From: Candidatus Glassiibacteriota bacterium
GTDB lineage: Bacteria > Gemmatimonadota > Glassbacteria > GWA2-58-10
Assembly: GCA_016934095.1 (NCBI GenBank)
Contig: JAFGTO010000233.1
Location: 1-7,149, forward strand
Length of the DNA stretch: 7,149 bases
Direction of reading: 5' to 3'
Under the pieces are notes generated by a model. It did no database searches, was not told the origin of the DNA, and was given only the letters and a program-made list of their open reading frames with translations. Shown here one piece after another: positions 1 through 6,318 of this stretch. The position numbers and the translations under genes were made by a program. Numbering within the stretch: position 1 is the stretch's first letter; the number at the start of each line of letters is the position of its first letter.

Positions 1-455
1 ATATGGACGTGATCGCCTATCCTGCAATCATGTTCGATGATCGCACCGGTATTGACAATCACGTTTTCGCCCAGGCAGGCCTCTGCATTGATGACCGCGG
101 CAGCCATTACTGTCGCGCCGGGCCCGAGGTCGGCCGAAGGGGCGATTACAGATTTCGGATGGATTGCGCTGACCGGTTTCAGCCCCTTTTCCCTGGCAAG
201 CAGGTATAACCGTTTCCGTGGCCCCGGATGCGGAACACTCCCCAGGCCTATGAAGAAATGATTGGTCCCGCGAGCTTTGAGCTCCGCAAGACTGTCGTCA
301 CCGCCCACTACCGGAACACCGGAAACCGACTTTCCGGCCAGCTCAGGCTTAGGGTCGAGCAGGCCTGTCAGCTCATACCTGCTGTCCTGCCTGAGGATCT
401 CGATCACGACTTTTGCGTGCCCGCCGGCTCCGAGGCCGACAACCGGAACAGCCAT
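1..455 (-). CDS. neuD: NeuD/PglD/LegH-like sugar N-acetyltransferase, C-terminus cut off by window edge
   Basis: Predicted acetyl-CoA-dependent acyltransferase of the NeuD/PglD family. In nonulosonate pathways these acetylate the 4-amino group of the UDP- or GDP-linked amino sugar made by the aminotransferase. The 151 visible residues start with a small Rossmann-like sugar-nucleotide domain carrying the family hallmark GLGAGGHAKVV (residues 7-17). A left-handed beta-helix follows, with hexapeptide-type repeats from about residue 100 (SVIAPSADLGPGATV, then NTGAIIEHDCRIGDHVH). His142 in the IEHDC motif matches the catalytic base of PglD. The ATG at 455 is preferred because it gives the usual N-terminus directly before the glycine-rich loop and has GAGG upstream. 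A GTG at 512 in the same frame is a weaker alternative. It follows neuB after 99 bases. About 50-60 residues are probably missing. Family assignment is firm; the exact substrate is inferred from context. Confidence 0.93.
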   Translation of the reverse strand, partial: MAVPVVGLGAGGHAKVVIEILRQDSRYELTGLLDPKPELAGKSVSGVPVVGGDDSLAELKARGTNHFFIGLGSVPHPGPRKRLYLLAREKGLKPVSAIHPKSVIAPSADLGPGATVMAAAVINAEACLGENVIVNTGAIIEHDCRIGDHVH

Positions 456-554
456 GCCAGAGGTTACCTCACTGTTTGTTCCGCGAGCCCGGGTTTCCCC
501 GTAAAAGCTCACAGACTTACCTGTCAACGGTGCCTGGGCCGGAGAGGCCGGCTC

Positions 555-1610
555 TCATTCCAGGTCCGACCATGTTATGATATCATCAGTTTGCATATCC
601 CGTGCCAGACGTTTTCCCAGGGCATATTCCAATTCATCCGGCCGAATCCCGCTTCCGGGGCGCTTGAAGTCGATATCCGCTTCCCCGAGTATATGACCGG
701 CTTCCAGGTCTCTTTTCAGGACCAGGGAGCGGCGCATTTGCCGGCGCTTGGTCATCTCCTGGTCATCGACAATTCTCTCGGCACTTCCCAGGGCCTCATA
801 AATATTACGCCCTTCCCGCACGATTGTCTCCAGCTCAGCCGGGTCCGCCGAGACCGCGTGGTCCCAGCCTTTCATCTGTTTGTCCAGGGTGAAGTGTTTC
901 TCGATGATACAAGCTCCCAGGGCGATCGCGGCGAGTGGAATCGCGGTGCCGATACTGTGGTCGCTGAACCCTACGGGCACCTGGAAAGCCTGCTGCAGGG
1001 TAGCGATGTTGCGCAGGTTGATGTTTCGATATTCGGGTGGATAGAGCGAGATACAATGCAGCAGGGCCAGCTCGTTATTACCGGCCGAGCGCAGTATGCT
1101 CACCGCCTTTTCGACCTCGCCCAGGGTTGCCATCCCGGTAGAGAGGATCACCGGGCGGCCTTTGACCGCCACGTATTCCAGAAGCCTGAGGTTGTTAATT
1201 TCCCCCGAGGGTATCTTGAAAGCCGGCACGTCCAGGGAATCAAGCAAGTCGACTTCATCGGGTGTCAGGCAACTGGAGAAGAAAGTCATGCCTTTCTCGC
1301 GGCAATAGCCCGACGCCTGGTGGTGCATCTCCTCGGTGAGCTGAAAGCGCTCGAGCTCTTCTTCCAGGGAGGTGAGCTGCCTGTCTTTTCCGACATAACT
1401 CGCCCCGTGCCTGAATTCAGTTTTGCTGATCAGGGTTTCTTTCGTCCATGACTGGAATTTCACGGCATCCGCTCCGCAGGTTATTGCAGCATCTACCAGC
1501 CTTTTGCACAACTGCATATCGCCGTTATGGTTAGACCCGATTTCGGCTATGACATAGGGGGGCTCACCAATACCGAGCGACCGGCGGTCAAGCTGTATTT
1601 TCATCTTCAT
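555..1610 (-). CDS. neuB: N-acetylneuraminate/legionaminate synthase family protein (NeuB/LegI-like)
   Basis: Nonulosonic acid synthase of 351 residues: condenses phosphoenolpyruvate with an N-acylated mannosamine-type sugar to form the nine-carbon acid in the cytoplasm. The TIM-barrel NeuB domain (about residues 15-265) shows AEIGSNHNG (22-30), KFQ (51-53), PSGE (134-137), HC plus YP (185-191), FSDHS (215-219) and EKHFTLD (237-243), which supply substrate and metal contacts. A C-terminal SAF (antifreeze-like) domain follows from about 293, starting at RRSLVL, where the family's active-site-reaching arginine lies. Length is normal. The ATG at 1610 is supported by AAAAGGA about 8 bases upstream. 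The stretch after EKHFTLD reads KGWDHAVSADP, not the commoner PGPDH form. LegI, PseI and NeuB cannot be separated by eye; LegI is preferred because LegB and LegC relatives are present. Confidence 0.95.
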   Translation of the reverse strand: MKMKIQLDRRSLGIGEPPYVIAEIGSNHNGDMQLCKRLVDAAITCGADAVKFQSWTKETLISKTEFRHGASYVGKDRQLTSLEEELERFQLTEEMHHQASGYCREKGMTFFSSCLTPDEVDLLDSLDVPAFKIPSGEINNLRLLEYVAVKGRPVILSTGMATLGEVEKAVSILRSAGNNELALLHCISLYPPEYRNINLRNIATLQQAFQVPVGFSDHSIGTAIPLAAIALGACIIEKHFTLDKQMKGWDHAVSADPAELETIVREGRNIYEALGSAERIVDDQEMTKRRQMRRSLVLKRDLEAGHILGEADIDFKRPGSGIRPDELEYALGKRLARDMQTDDIITWSDLE

Positions 1611-1896
1611 CTTGAATTTCCTTTTCGGAATTCAAACAGCGGGAGTGGAAAAAATTGCAAACAGCCTGAGTATTAAATTGACCTTGAACTGGCCAGCGAG
1701 CGCATTCCCCGCGGCTTGCTGTATGGAGTCTTCGATCATCGCCTGGTTGATATTAATTCTTTTGTTTGGTCAAATCAATCCAATAATCCTCCCTGCGCTC
1801 AGGAGGTTTTACCGTCGCCCCGGCCCAGGGATTTTAAACCGGATTGGCCGGGAAAAAGTGCCATACCCACTTGTTCTCGGAGGAAAATCGGGCTGG
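1611..1896 (-). other. 286-base AT-richer gap between glycosyltransferase and neuB
   Basis: No confident gene. On the minus strand the first half continues the glycosyltransferase frame beyond its TAG, broken by TAA at 1836-1834 and 1755-1753. A GGGAGG at 1793-1788 looks like a ribosome site but no useful frame follows it. A possible promoter lies at 1773-1747. A 35-codon frame starts at ATG 1739 and stops at 1632, with little ribosome-site support. The segment is visibly richer in A and T than the flanking genes and ends with the neuB ribosome-binding site. It may be a leader or promoter region for neuB, or eroded coding DNA. These alternatives cannot be separated by eye. Confidence 0.5.
1747..1773 (-). 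promoter_or_regulatory. possible sigma70-type promoter ahead of neuB
   Basis: On the minus strand TTGACC (1773-1768) matches five of six bases of the -35 consensus. It is followed after 15 bases by TATCAA (1752-1747), which matches four of six of the -10 consensus. The spacer is shorter than the optimal 17 bases, so the match is weak. It lies about 140 bases upstream of the neuB start, inside the only AT-rich stretch nearby. It would let neuB and neuD be transcribed apart from the genes to the right. Confidence 0.22.
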
Positions 1897-2817
1897 CTAT
1901 TCGACAGTACCCGACCAGAGGTGCTCGAGCTCTGGGCTGGCTACCGATGACCACCAGATCAGTCTGGGTTCTTGCGAGTTAAGTGCCCGCAGGTAGTTTT
2001 TCAGCACGACCGGAGATCCCTCAACCGAGCGCCGGAATTTTTCCACTTTATCCCTGGCAGACTCAAGCCTCGACCTGTGTTCCTCTTTCAATCCCGGAAC
2101 TTTATTCAGCAGTCCCCGGTAGTGGCCCAGGACTTTTTGGGTGTCGCTCCTGATCCTCCGGGCGGTGAACGGAGGCAGGATCGAGGCCGTATTTGCGTGG
2201 TATTGACGGTACGACATCCTGCAGGCAGGATCGAAACCCAACCGGGCGCCGAGTGTCCAGGCCCGGGTGGCCAGGAACCAGTCTACCAGGCAGGTATCTT
2301 CCGGGAGCGGCAGGCACTGCCTGAGCAGCTCGCTGCGGTAGGCGGTATTGGACAGGCCGAAAACATTGTTGCGAATGATCAGCTCTGCCAGGTCCATTCC
2401 CCCGGGGGCAGAGAAAACAAGCCCGGTATCCCGGCCGGATTCATCGATTATGTGCATGGCGCAGCCGGTGAGATCGCTGTTAAGCAGGGCTCGCCTGGCG
2501 GCTTCCACCCTCGATTTTTCGAGCAGGTCATCGCTGTCGACAAAAACGACCGCAGGATACAACTCCACCATCTGTTTTATTGCTTCATGGCGGACCCCGG
2601 CCGGAGAGGCTCCTTCCTCCGCCGGTACCCACCTGGCGGCCGGATCTTCCCCTAACAAGTCCTTTACCGTTCCGGGCCGGATACCGTCCAGGCCGATCCA
2701 CAGATCGTAATTGCGGTCGGTCTGTTCCGCCAACGACCGGTACCAGGGCAGCAGGTATTTTGTTACACCCGGATGGGCCGTGGTGTAGACAGCCAGACGG
2801 GCAGAGCGAACAGTCAA
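1897..2817 (-). CDS. family 2 (GT-A fold) glycosyltransferase, TTG start, candidate nonulosonate-glycan transferase
   Basis: Predicted cytoplasmic glycosyltransferase of 306 residues. The N-terminal nucleotide-binding strand is followed by a helix containing LLPWYRSLAEQT (22-33) and YDLWIGLDG (37-45). The metal/nucleotide-binding DXD-type motif is VFVDSDD (91-97). The later SNTAYRSELL segment and the DWFLATRAW stretch resemble the acceptor and catalytic region of GT2 enzymes. No membrane segment is seen. The frame is open further upstream, but that part lies inside the neighbouring cytidylyltransferase. TTG at 2817-2815 is chosen because AAAGGAAG precedes it by a few bases, it overlaps the upstream stop (TTGA), and it gives a normal GT2 start (TVRSARLAVYTTAHPG). 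Translational coupling to the cytidylyltransferase is likely. Position next to the CMP-sugar gene makes it a candidate for transferring the nonulosonic acid, but GT2 enzymes more often use UDP- or GDP-sugars, so the donor is unknown. Confidence 0.85.
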   Translation of the reverse strand: MTVRSARLAVYTTAHPGVTKYLLPWYRSLAEQTDRNYDLWIGLDGIRPGTVKDLLGEDPAARWVPAEEGASPAGVRHEAIKQMVELYPAVVFVDSDDLLEKSRVEAARRALLNSDLTGCAMHIIDESGRDTGLVFSAPGGMDLAELIIRNNVFGLSNTAYRSELLRQCLPLPEDTCLVDWFLATRAWTLGARLGFDPACRMSYRQYHANTASILPPFTARRIRSDTQKVLGHYRGLLNKVPGLKEEHRSRLESARDKVEKFRRSVEGSPVVLKNYLRALNSQEPRLIWWSSVASPELEHLWSGTVE

Positions 2818-3524
2818 GGCGACTTCCTTTGATTCTTGATCAGCATTTCCGCCAGCAGCCAGTCTTCTTCCGTATCGATATCCACCGCACGCTGCCAGGG
2901 GATATACCAGCCCTTTCTGTCGGCGGTGTAGAAAGTTTTCTCCCTGCGAAGCGCTCCGGACTTGGCGATCCAGATCGCCCCGGTGGGGCAATACAGCTCG
3001 GGCAATTCCTGGCTGCGTTTTTTTAACTGGTGGGTAAAAACAGGTTCCAGGCGGTCTTGCTCATCTTTTTTCATCGCCCACCAGGGGTTCAGCCAGCCGT
3101 AGTCGGTAACCGAAATCTGGGAGTCGGCGTTGGATTCTATGAAGTTACGAAAGCTGTCCCTGATGTCCTGCGCGTTGCGCAGCGGGCAGTTGACCATCAG
3201 CTGGACAACGTAGTCGTAAAGCCCGACCCCGGGGTCCAGGTTTTCCAGGGCGTCGAGGGTCGCCAGGGATGACGGCGTGTGATCGTCCGCAAGGTCCGCC
3301 CGGCGGATAAAAGGCACTTCCGCTCCAAGCTCGACCGCTGTTCCGGCTATCCTTTCGCTGTCGGTGCTCACTACCACCCGGGAAAAAACCCCGCTTTCCA
3401 GGGCCGCTTCGATAGTATAGGCGATGATCTTTTTCCCGCCCAGCTCCCTGATATTTTTATCGGGGATCCTCTTGGAACCGCCTCGCGCGGGAATAACCGC
3501 CAGGGATGATTTTTTTTCGGTCAT
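2814..3524 (-). CDS. neuA: CMP-nonulosonic acid (sialic/legionaminic acid) cytidylyltransferase, NeuA/LegF-like
   Basis: Predicted 236-residue acylneuraminate cytidylyltransferase: transfers CMP from CTP to the anomeric hydroxyl of the nonulosonic acid, giving the CMP-activated donor. The N-terminus holds the nucleotide-binding signature IPARGGSKRIPDKNI (11-25). Further on come VVSTDSERIA, then QLMVNCPLRNAQDI in place of the commoner QPTSPLR form, then ELYCPTGAIWIA. Near the C-terminus, VDIDTEEDW has the acidic DxD that binds the catalytic metal. The length is typical of single-domain bacterial enzymes. ATG at 3524 is preferred. An in-frame TTG at 3533 would add three residues; neither has a clear ribosome site. 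Its stop overlaps the start of the glycosyltransferase. LegF, NeuA and PseF preference cannot be told by eye. Confidence 0.93.
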   Translation of the reverse strand: MTEKKSSLAVIPARGGSKRIPDKNIRELGGKKIIAYTIEAALESGVFSRVVVSTDSERIAGTAVELGAEVPFIRRADLADDHTPSSLATLDALENLDPGVGLYDYVVQLMVNCPLRNAQDIRDSFRNFIESNADSQISVTDYGWLNPWWAMKKDEQDRLEPVFTHQLKKRSQELPELYCPTGAIWIAKSGALRREKTFYTADRKGWYIPWQRAVDIDTEEDWLLAEMLIKNQRKSP

Positions 3525-3536
3525 GGGCTGCAACCG

Positions 3537-3552
3537 GACAGATCAGTCTGTC
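3537..3552 (-). promoter_or_regulatory. small perfect hairpin just upstream of neuA start
   Basis: On the minus strand GACAGA (3552-3547) is followed by a four-base spacer and its exact complement TCTGTC (3542-3537). This gives a six-base-pair stem ending 12 bases before the ATG at 3524. The usual ribosome-binding region is therefore next to, or partly within, a local structure, and no Shine-Dalgarno match is visible. It could be an operator half-site pair, an mRNA structure that tunes neuA translation, or chance. Confidence 0.3.
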
Positions 3553-3630
3553 AGGATTGGTAGTTAAGATAAGGTTCAGGTTGTATTAATAACCTTTTGA
3601 AATTGATCACCGGCGGTCCGTCCGGCCCGT

Positions 3631-3651
3631 AAAAACAGCGCGAAGCACCAC
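3631..3651 (-). terminator. possible weak Rho-independent terminator downstream of legC
   Basis: On the minus strand GGTGC-TTC-GCGCT can form a stem of four to five pairs (one or two being G-T), directly followed by TGTTTTT. The T run fits an intrinsic terminator, but the stem is short. It lies about 105 bases past the legC stop. Confidence 0.25.
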
Positions 3652-3755
3652 CTCCTGCACAATGTCTGCCGGCCGCACTCTGCGAGATGGCTTAGACGAG
3701 CTAATATCGCGTATCATTACTCTGAATCACCTTTCCGCCCCGGACAGCAAAGGGG

Positions 3756-4907
3756 CTATCGCAGCAAACCCGATACGGTCTCGATCACGCAGCCTTGCTG
3801 CTCCGCGGTCAGGCTTGTCGAGCAGGGCAGGGTCAGTACTTTGTCCCAGATTTTTTCGGACACCGGCTGCCCGGAGCGGGGAGCATCCCGGTACGGCGGC
3901 TGGAGGTGTACCGGCTTCCAGAAAGTCCGGGTCTGGATCCCCTTGTCCCGCAAGCGCTCGCAGATGTTTTTAACCGGTGGCAAACCTGGGTCTTCGACCG
4001 TGATTCCAGCCAGCCAGCAGGCGCTTTCTCCCCAGGGCGGTTTAGGGAATAAGCCGATCCCCGGTAGCCCGGCGAAGGCCGACTCGTAGGCGGCCTGGAT
4101 TTGCCTTTTCCTCCTGACAAGCTCTTCCAGCCGCTCCATCTGCGCACAGCCCACCGCGGCCTGGAGGTTTGTCAGGCGGTAGTTGAACCCGACCTGGTCG
4201 TGGTGGTATTCCCGGCCCGGGCGGGCCTGGGTCGAGAGGTGGCGGACCTGCCGCAGCAGCTTCTCATCGGTGCCCGCGATCATCCCGCCGCCGCCCGCAG
4301 TAATTGTCTTGTTGCCGTTAAAAGAAAAAACAGTCAGGTCTGCCAGTTCTCCCAGGGGCCCCTTGCGGTAACTCGCGCCCAGGGCGGCCGCGGCATCCGC
4401 CACCACCGGCAGGCCGTAGCTTCGCGCGAGCTCCAGTATCGGCTGCATGTCGGCAGGGGACCCCAGGGTATAGACCGGCATCACCGCCGCCACCCTGCGG
4501 CCGGTGGGAGTATGGACCAGGTCTTCACCCGCCCTGCGGGTCCGGCCGGCGAGCTCCTTTTCCAGGAGCCGGGGGTCGAGGGTCCAGCCGGCAGGGTCGA
4601 TGTCCAGGACCCAGGGGGCGGCGCCGCAGTGGGCGATGGCATTGGCGCTGGCGATGAAAGTAAACGAAGGCAGGACCACCAGGTCGCCGGCTTTCACCCC
4701 CAGGCTGTGCAGGGCCAGGTGCAGGCCGGTGGTTCCGGAGGAGACAGCGACCGCGCAAGCAGTCCCGGCCGCCCGGGCGACCATCTCCTCGAACTTCTCC
4801 ACGAATGGCCCTGCCGAGGAGACGAAGTTGGTCTCGATACACTCCCGCAGGTATTTCCCCTCGTTTCCGGAGAGGTTGGGCACAGCCAGGGGAATTACCT
4901 CGCGCAC
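3756..4907 (-). CDS. legC: DegT/DnrJ/EryC1/StrS-family sugar aminotransferase, LegC-like
   Basis: Predicted PLP-dependent aminotransferase of 383 residues that would use glutamate to aminate the 4-keto group of the LegB product. The N-terminus IPLAVPNLSGNE (5-16) followed by NFVSSAGPFVEKFE is characteristic of the LegC group. SSGTTGLHLAL (56-66) is the cofactor phosphate-binding region. Asp171 in VVADAAAALGA should pair with the pyridine nitrogen. Lys200 in FSFNGNKTITAGGGGM is the expected Schiff-base lysine. HHDQVGFNYRLTNLQAAVG is the usual substrate/dimer-contact stretch. The frame is open to an ATG at 4943, but GTG at 4907 is preferred: a GGGGGAGGAG purine run lies just upstream and it gives the normal N-terminus. 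It overlaps the end of the SDR remnant by 13 bases. The residue after DAA is Ala where acidic or His residues are common; the enzyme otherwise looks intact. Confidence 0.93.
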   Translation of the reverse strand: MREVIPLAVPNLSGNEGKYLRECIETNFVSSAGPFVEKFEEMVARAAGTACAVAVSSGTTGLHLALHSLGVKAGDLVVLPSFTFIASANAIAHCGAAPWVLDIDPAGWTLDPRLLEKELAGRTRRAGEDLVHTPTGRRVAAVMPVYTLGSPADMQPILELARSYGLPVVADAAAALGASYRKGPLGELADLTVFSFNGNKTITAGGGGMIAGTDEKLLRQVRHLSTQARPGREYHHDQVGFNYRLTNLQAAVGCAQMERLEELVRRKRQIQAAYESAFAGLPGIGLFPKPPWGESACWLAGITVEDPGLPPVKNICERLRDKGIQTRTFWKPVHLQPPYRDAPRSGQPVSEKIWDKVLTLPCSTSLTAEQQGCVIETVSGLLR

Positions 4908-5220
4908 GGCTCCTCCCCCTCGCAAACGTTGGCCTTGTACCATTCGTATGTCCGCCGGACACCTTCTTCAAGCCCGACCCCGGACCGGTATCCGGTCAGG
5001 GCCATAGCCTTGCTCATCTGAGGGCAGCGTCGCTGCGGCGAGCCTTCAGTGGCGGGCCGCGGCACGATCTGCAGGTCTTTCCCGGCCGTTTTCAGACCAG
5101 ACAAAATGAAAAAGACGTCCTTGGCGTTTCTCAGGTTACGAGCTCTGTCCTGGTGATCAGCGATTTGCCCACCTTAAGGTAAAGGCACATTCCCCGGGGC
5201 GGAGACAGCCTTTTAACCAT
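4895..5220 (-). pseudogene. C-terminal remnant of an extended SDR sugar epimerase/dehydratase
   Basis: The minus-strand frame 5173-4895 encodes about 92 residues whose end closely resembles the C-terminus of NAD-dependent nucleotide-sugar epimerases and dehydratases. It has IVPRPATEGSPQRRCP, then MSKAMALTGYRSGVGLEEGV and RRTYEWYK, matching the family's pattern of a QRRPD-like turn, a GY/GW strand and an LEEGLRRT helix. No Rossmann GxxGxxG, YxxxK or catalytic motif is present. In another frame, ATG 5220 to TGA 5131, GMCLYLKVGKSLITRTEL recalls the preceding 'VYNxGxGxxxSIRELV' segment, which suggests an internal frameshift near 5140. The remnant starts 10 bases after the legB stop and overlaps the legC GTG by 13 bases. 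It is probably a decayed gene left by recombination or deletion. It could still be translated as a short peptide that couples legC, from TTG 5104 or another start. Confidence 0.72.
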
Positions 5221-5229
5221 GTATAACTG

Positions 5230-6240
5230 TCAGATGTTGTAAATATCAGTCTTATAGAGCTTGAGATTTTCAGGTTTAATAAACCAGTCGATAGTTTTTC
5301 TTAAACCTTTTTGCAGCCCCTCCAAGCCTGTATAACTCGGGGTCCAGGCGGTCAGCTTGCGGGCTTTTGAATTGTCTGCGCAGAGACGTTCCACTTCGCT
5401 TTTTTCAGGACGGATGCGCCTATCCTCGGGTATCAGCTCTACGGATGCTCCCATCAGGCCGGAGATCATCCCGGCGAGGTCGCCGATCGAGGTCTCCTGC
5501 CCGGTGCCGAAGTTTATCACCTCCCCTGGAGTGGCATCAGACTCGGCCACGGCGATAAATCCCTGAACCATGTCCTCGATGTAATTGAAATCGCGGGTCG
5601 GCTTCAAGGCCCCCAGCTTGATCTGTGTATTGCCCCCGGCGATCTGGGTAATCACTGTGGGAATCACCGCCCGGGCCGATTGGCGGGGGCCGAAGGTATT
5701 GAAAGGACGGATTATCGCTACGGGCGTGTCAAATGAATAGTAAAAAGACATCGCTATTTGGTCGGCGCCGGTCTTGGATGCAGAATACGGCGATTGAGGC
5801 TGAAGAGGATGCTCCTCGGAAATCGGCACGGACCGGGCGGTCCCATAGACTTCACTGGTAGAAGTGTGGATTACTTTCAAGGTCCCCAGCTCGCTGGCCG
5901 CTTCCAGGATATTCAGGGTGCCTTTAACATTAGTATCGATGTACGAGGCCGGCGAGTGATAGGAATAAGGAATAGCGATCAGGGCCGCCAGATGGAAAAC
6001 CAGATCACAGCCTTTCACAGCCTCTCTTACCCGCTGAGGGTCTCTGATATCCCCGGGGAATACCTCCAGCTTCTTTTTTATTCCCGGATCGCTGTGATCC
6101 AGCCAGCCCCAGGAATTAAAAGCGTTATAGAAAACGAAAGCCCGGACACTGTGCCCCTGCTCGACCAGATATTCGGTCAGGTGCGAACCGATAAAACCAT
6201 CGGCCCCGGTCACCAGAATTTTATTACCTTTAAGTTCCAT
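5230..6240 (-). CDS. legB: NAD-dependent sugar-nucleotide 4,6-dehydratase, LegB-like
   Basis: Extended short-chain dehydrogenase/reductase of 336 residues, predicted to convert a GDP- or UDP-N-acetylglucosamine into its 4-keto-6-deoxy form, the first committed step to legionaminic acid. The NAD site is VTGADGFIGSHL (10-21). The segment AFVFYNAFNSWGWLD (34-48) is typical of LegB. HLAALIAIPYSY (83-94) and the TSE triad in HTSTSEVYG (125-133) fit a dehydratase rather than an epimerase. The catalytic pair is Tyr152/Lys156 in YSASK. RPFNTFGPRQSAR and the C-terminal YKTDIYNI also match the group. ATG 6240 is chosen because it gives the usual MELKG-KILVTG start; a TTG at 6267 in frame is less likely. 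The ribosome site is weak. In Campylobacter the LegB pathway uses a GDP-linked sugar; the nucleotide here is unknown. Confidence 0.94.
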   Translation of the reverse strand: MELKGNKILVTGADGFIGSHLTEYLVEQGHSVRAFVFYNAFNSWGWLDHSDPGIKKKLEVFPGDIRDPQRVREAVKGCDLVFHLAALIAIPYSYHSPASYIDTNVKGTLNILEAASELGTLKVIHTSTSEVYGTARSVPISEEHPLQPQSPYSASKTGADQIAMSFYYSFDTPVAIIRPFNTFGPRQSARAVIPTVITQIAGGNTQIKLGALKPTRDFNYIEDMVQGFIAVAESDATPGEVINFGTGQETSIGDLAGMISGLMGASVELIPEDRRIRPEKSEVERLCADNSKARKLTAWTPSYTGLEGLQKGLRKTIDWFIKPENLKLYKTDIYNI

Positions 6241-6288
6241 AGTCGAAGTTTTCCAGGGAAAAGGCAAGTCCTTATCCCAAAGGGAGGT

Positions 6289-6294
6289 AGTATA
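6289..6294 (-). promoter_or_regulatory. possible -10 hexamer ahead of legB
   Basis: The minus strand reads TATACT at 6294-6289, five of six bases of the -10 consensus, about 49 bases before the legB ATG. No clear -35 is visible 16-18 bases upstream, so support is weak. If used, it would start transcription inside the 78-base gap after the 104-residue gene. Confidence 0.2.
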
Positions 6295-6318
6295 TCTGTG
6301 GTAAATGAACCCGGGATT

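Larger units (their letters stand above)
3534..3755 (-). other. 222-base intergenic region between legC and neuA
   Basis: No gene seen. Read on the minus strand, it starts with GC-rich sequence after the legC stop. A short stem followed by a T run lies at about 3651-3631. An AT-rich stretch follows at about 3605-3560, which could hold a promoter, although no good -35/-10 pair is evident. The GACAGA/TCTGTC hairpin closes the region. It may separate the legB-legC unit from the neuA-glycosyltransferase unit. Confidence 0.45.

Noticed and set aside
228..1451. 407-codon plus-strand open frame
   Set aside because: It lies opposite neuD and neuB, whose motifs are unmistakable; its product has no recognisable domain and is a shadow of GC-rich antisense coding.
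1632..1739. 35-codon minus-strand ORF just upstream of neuB
   Set aside because: Only a weak AGG precedes the ATG, and the peptide is short without a recognised motif; kept only as part of the gap description.
4101..5021. 306-codon plus-strand open frame
   Set aside because: It is antisense to the LegC-like aminotransferase and the SDR remnant; its protein is low-complexity Gly/Arg/Pro-rich without domain motifs.
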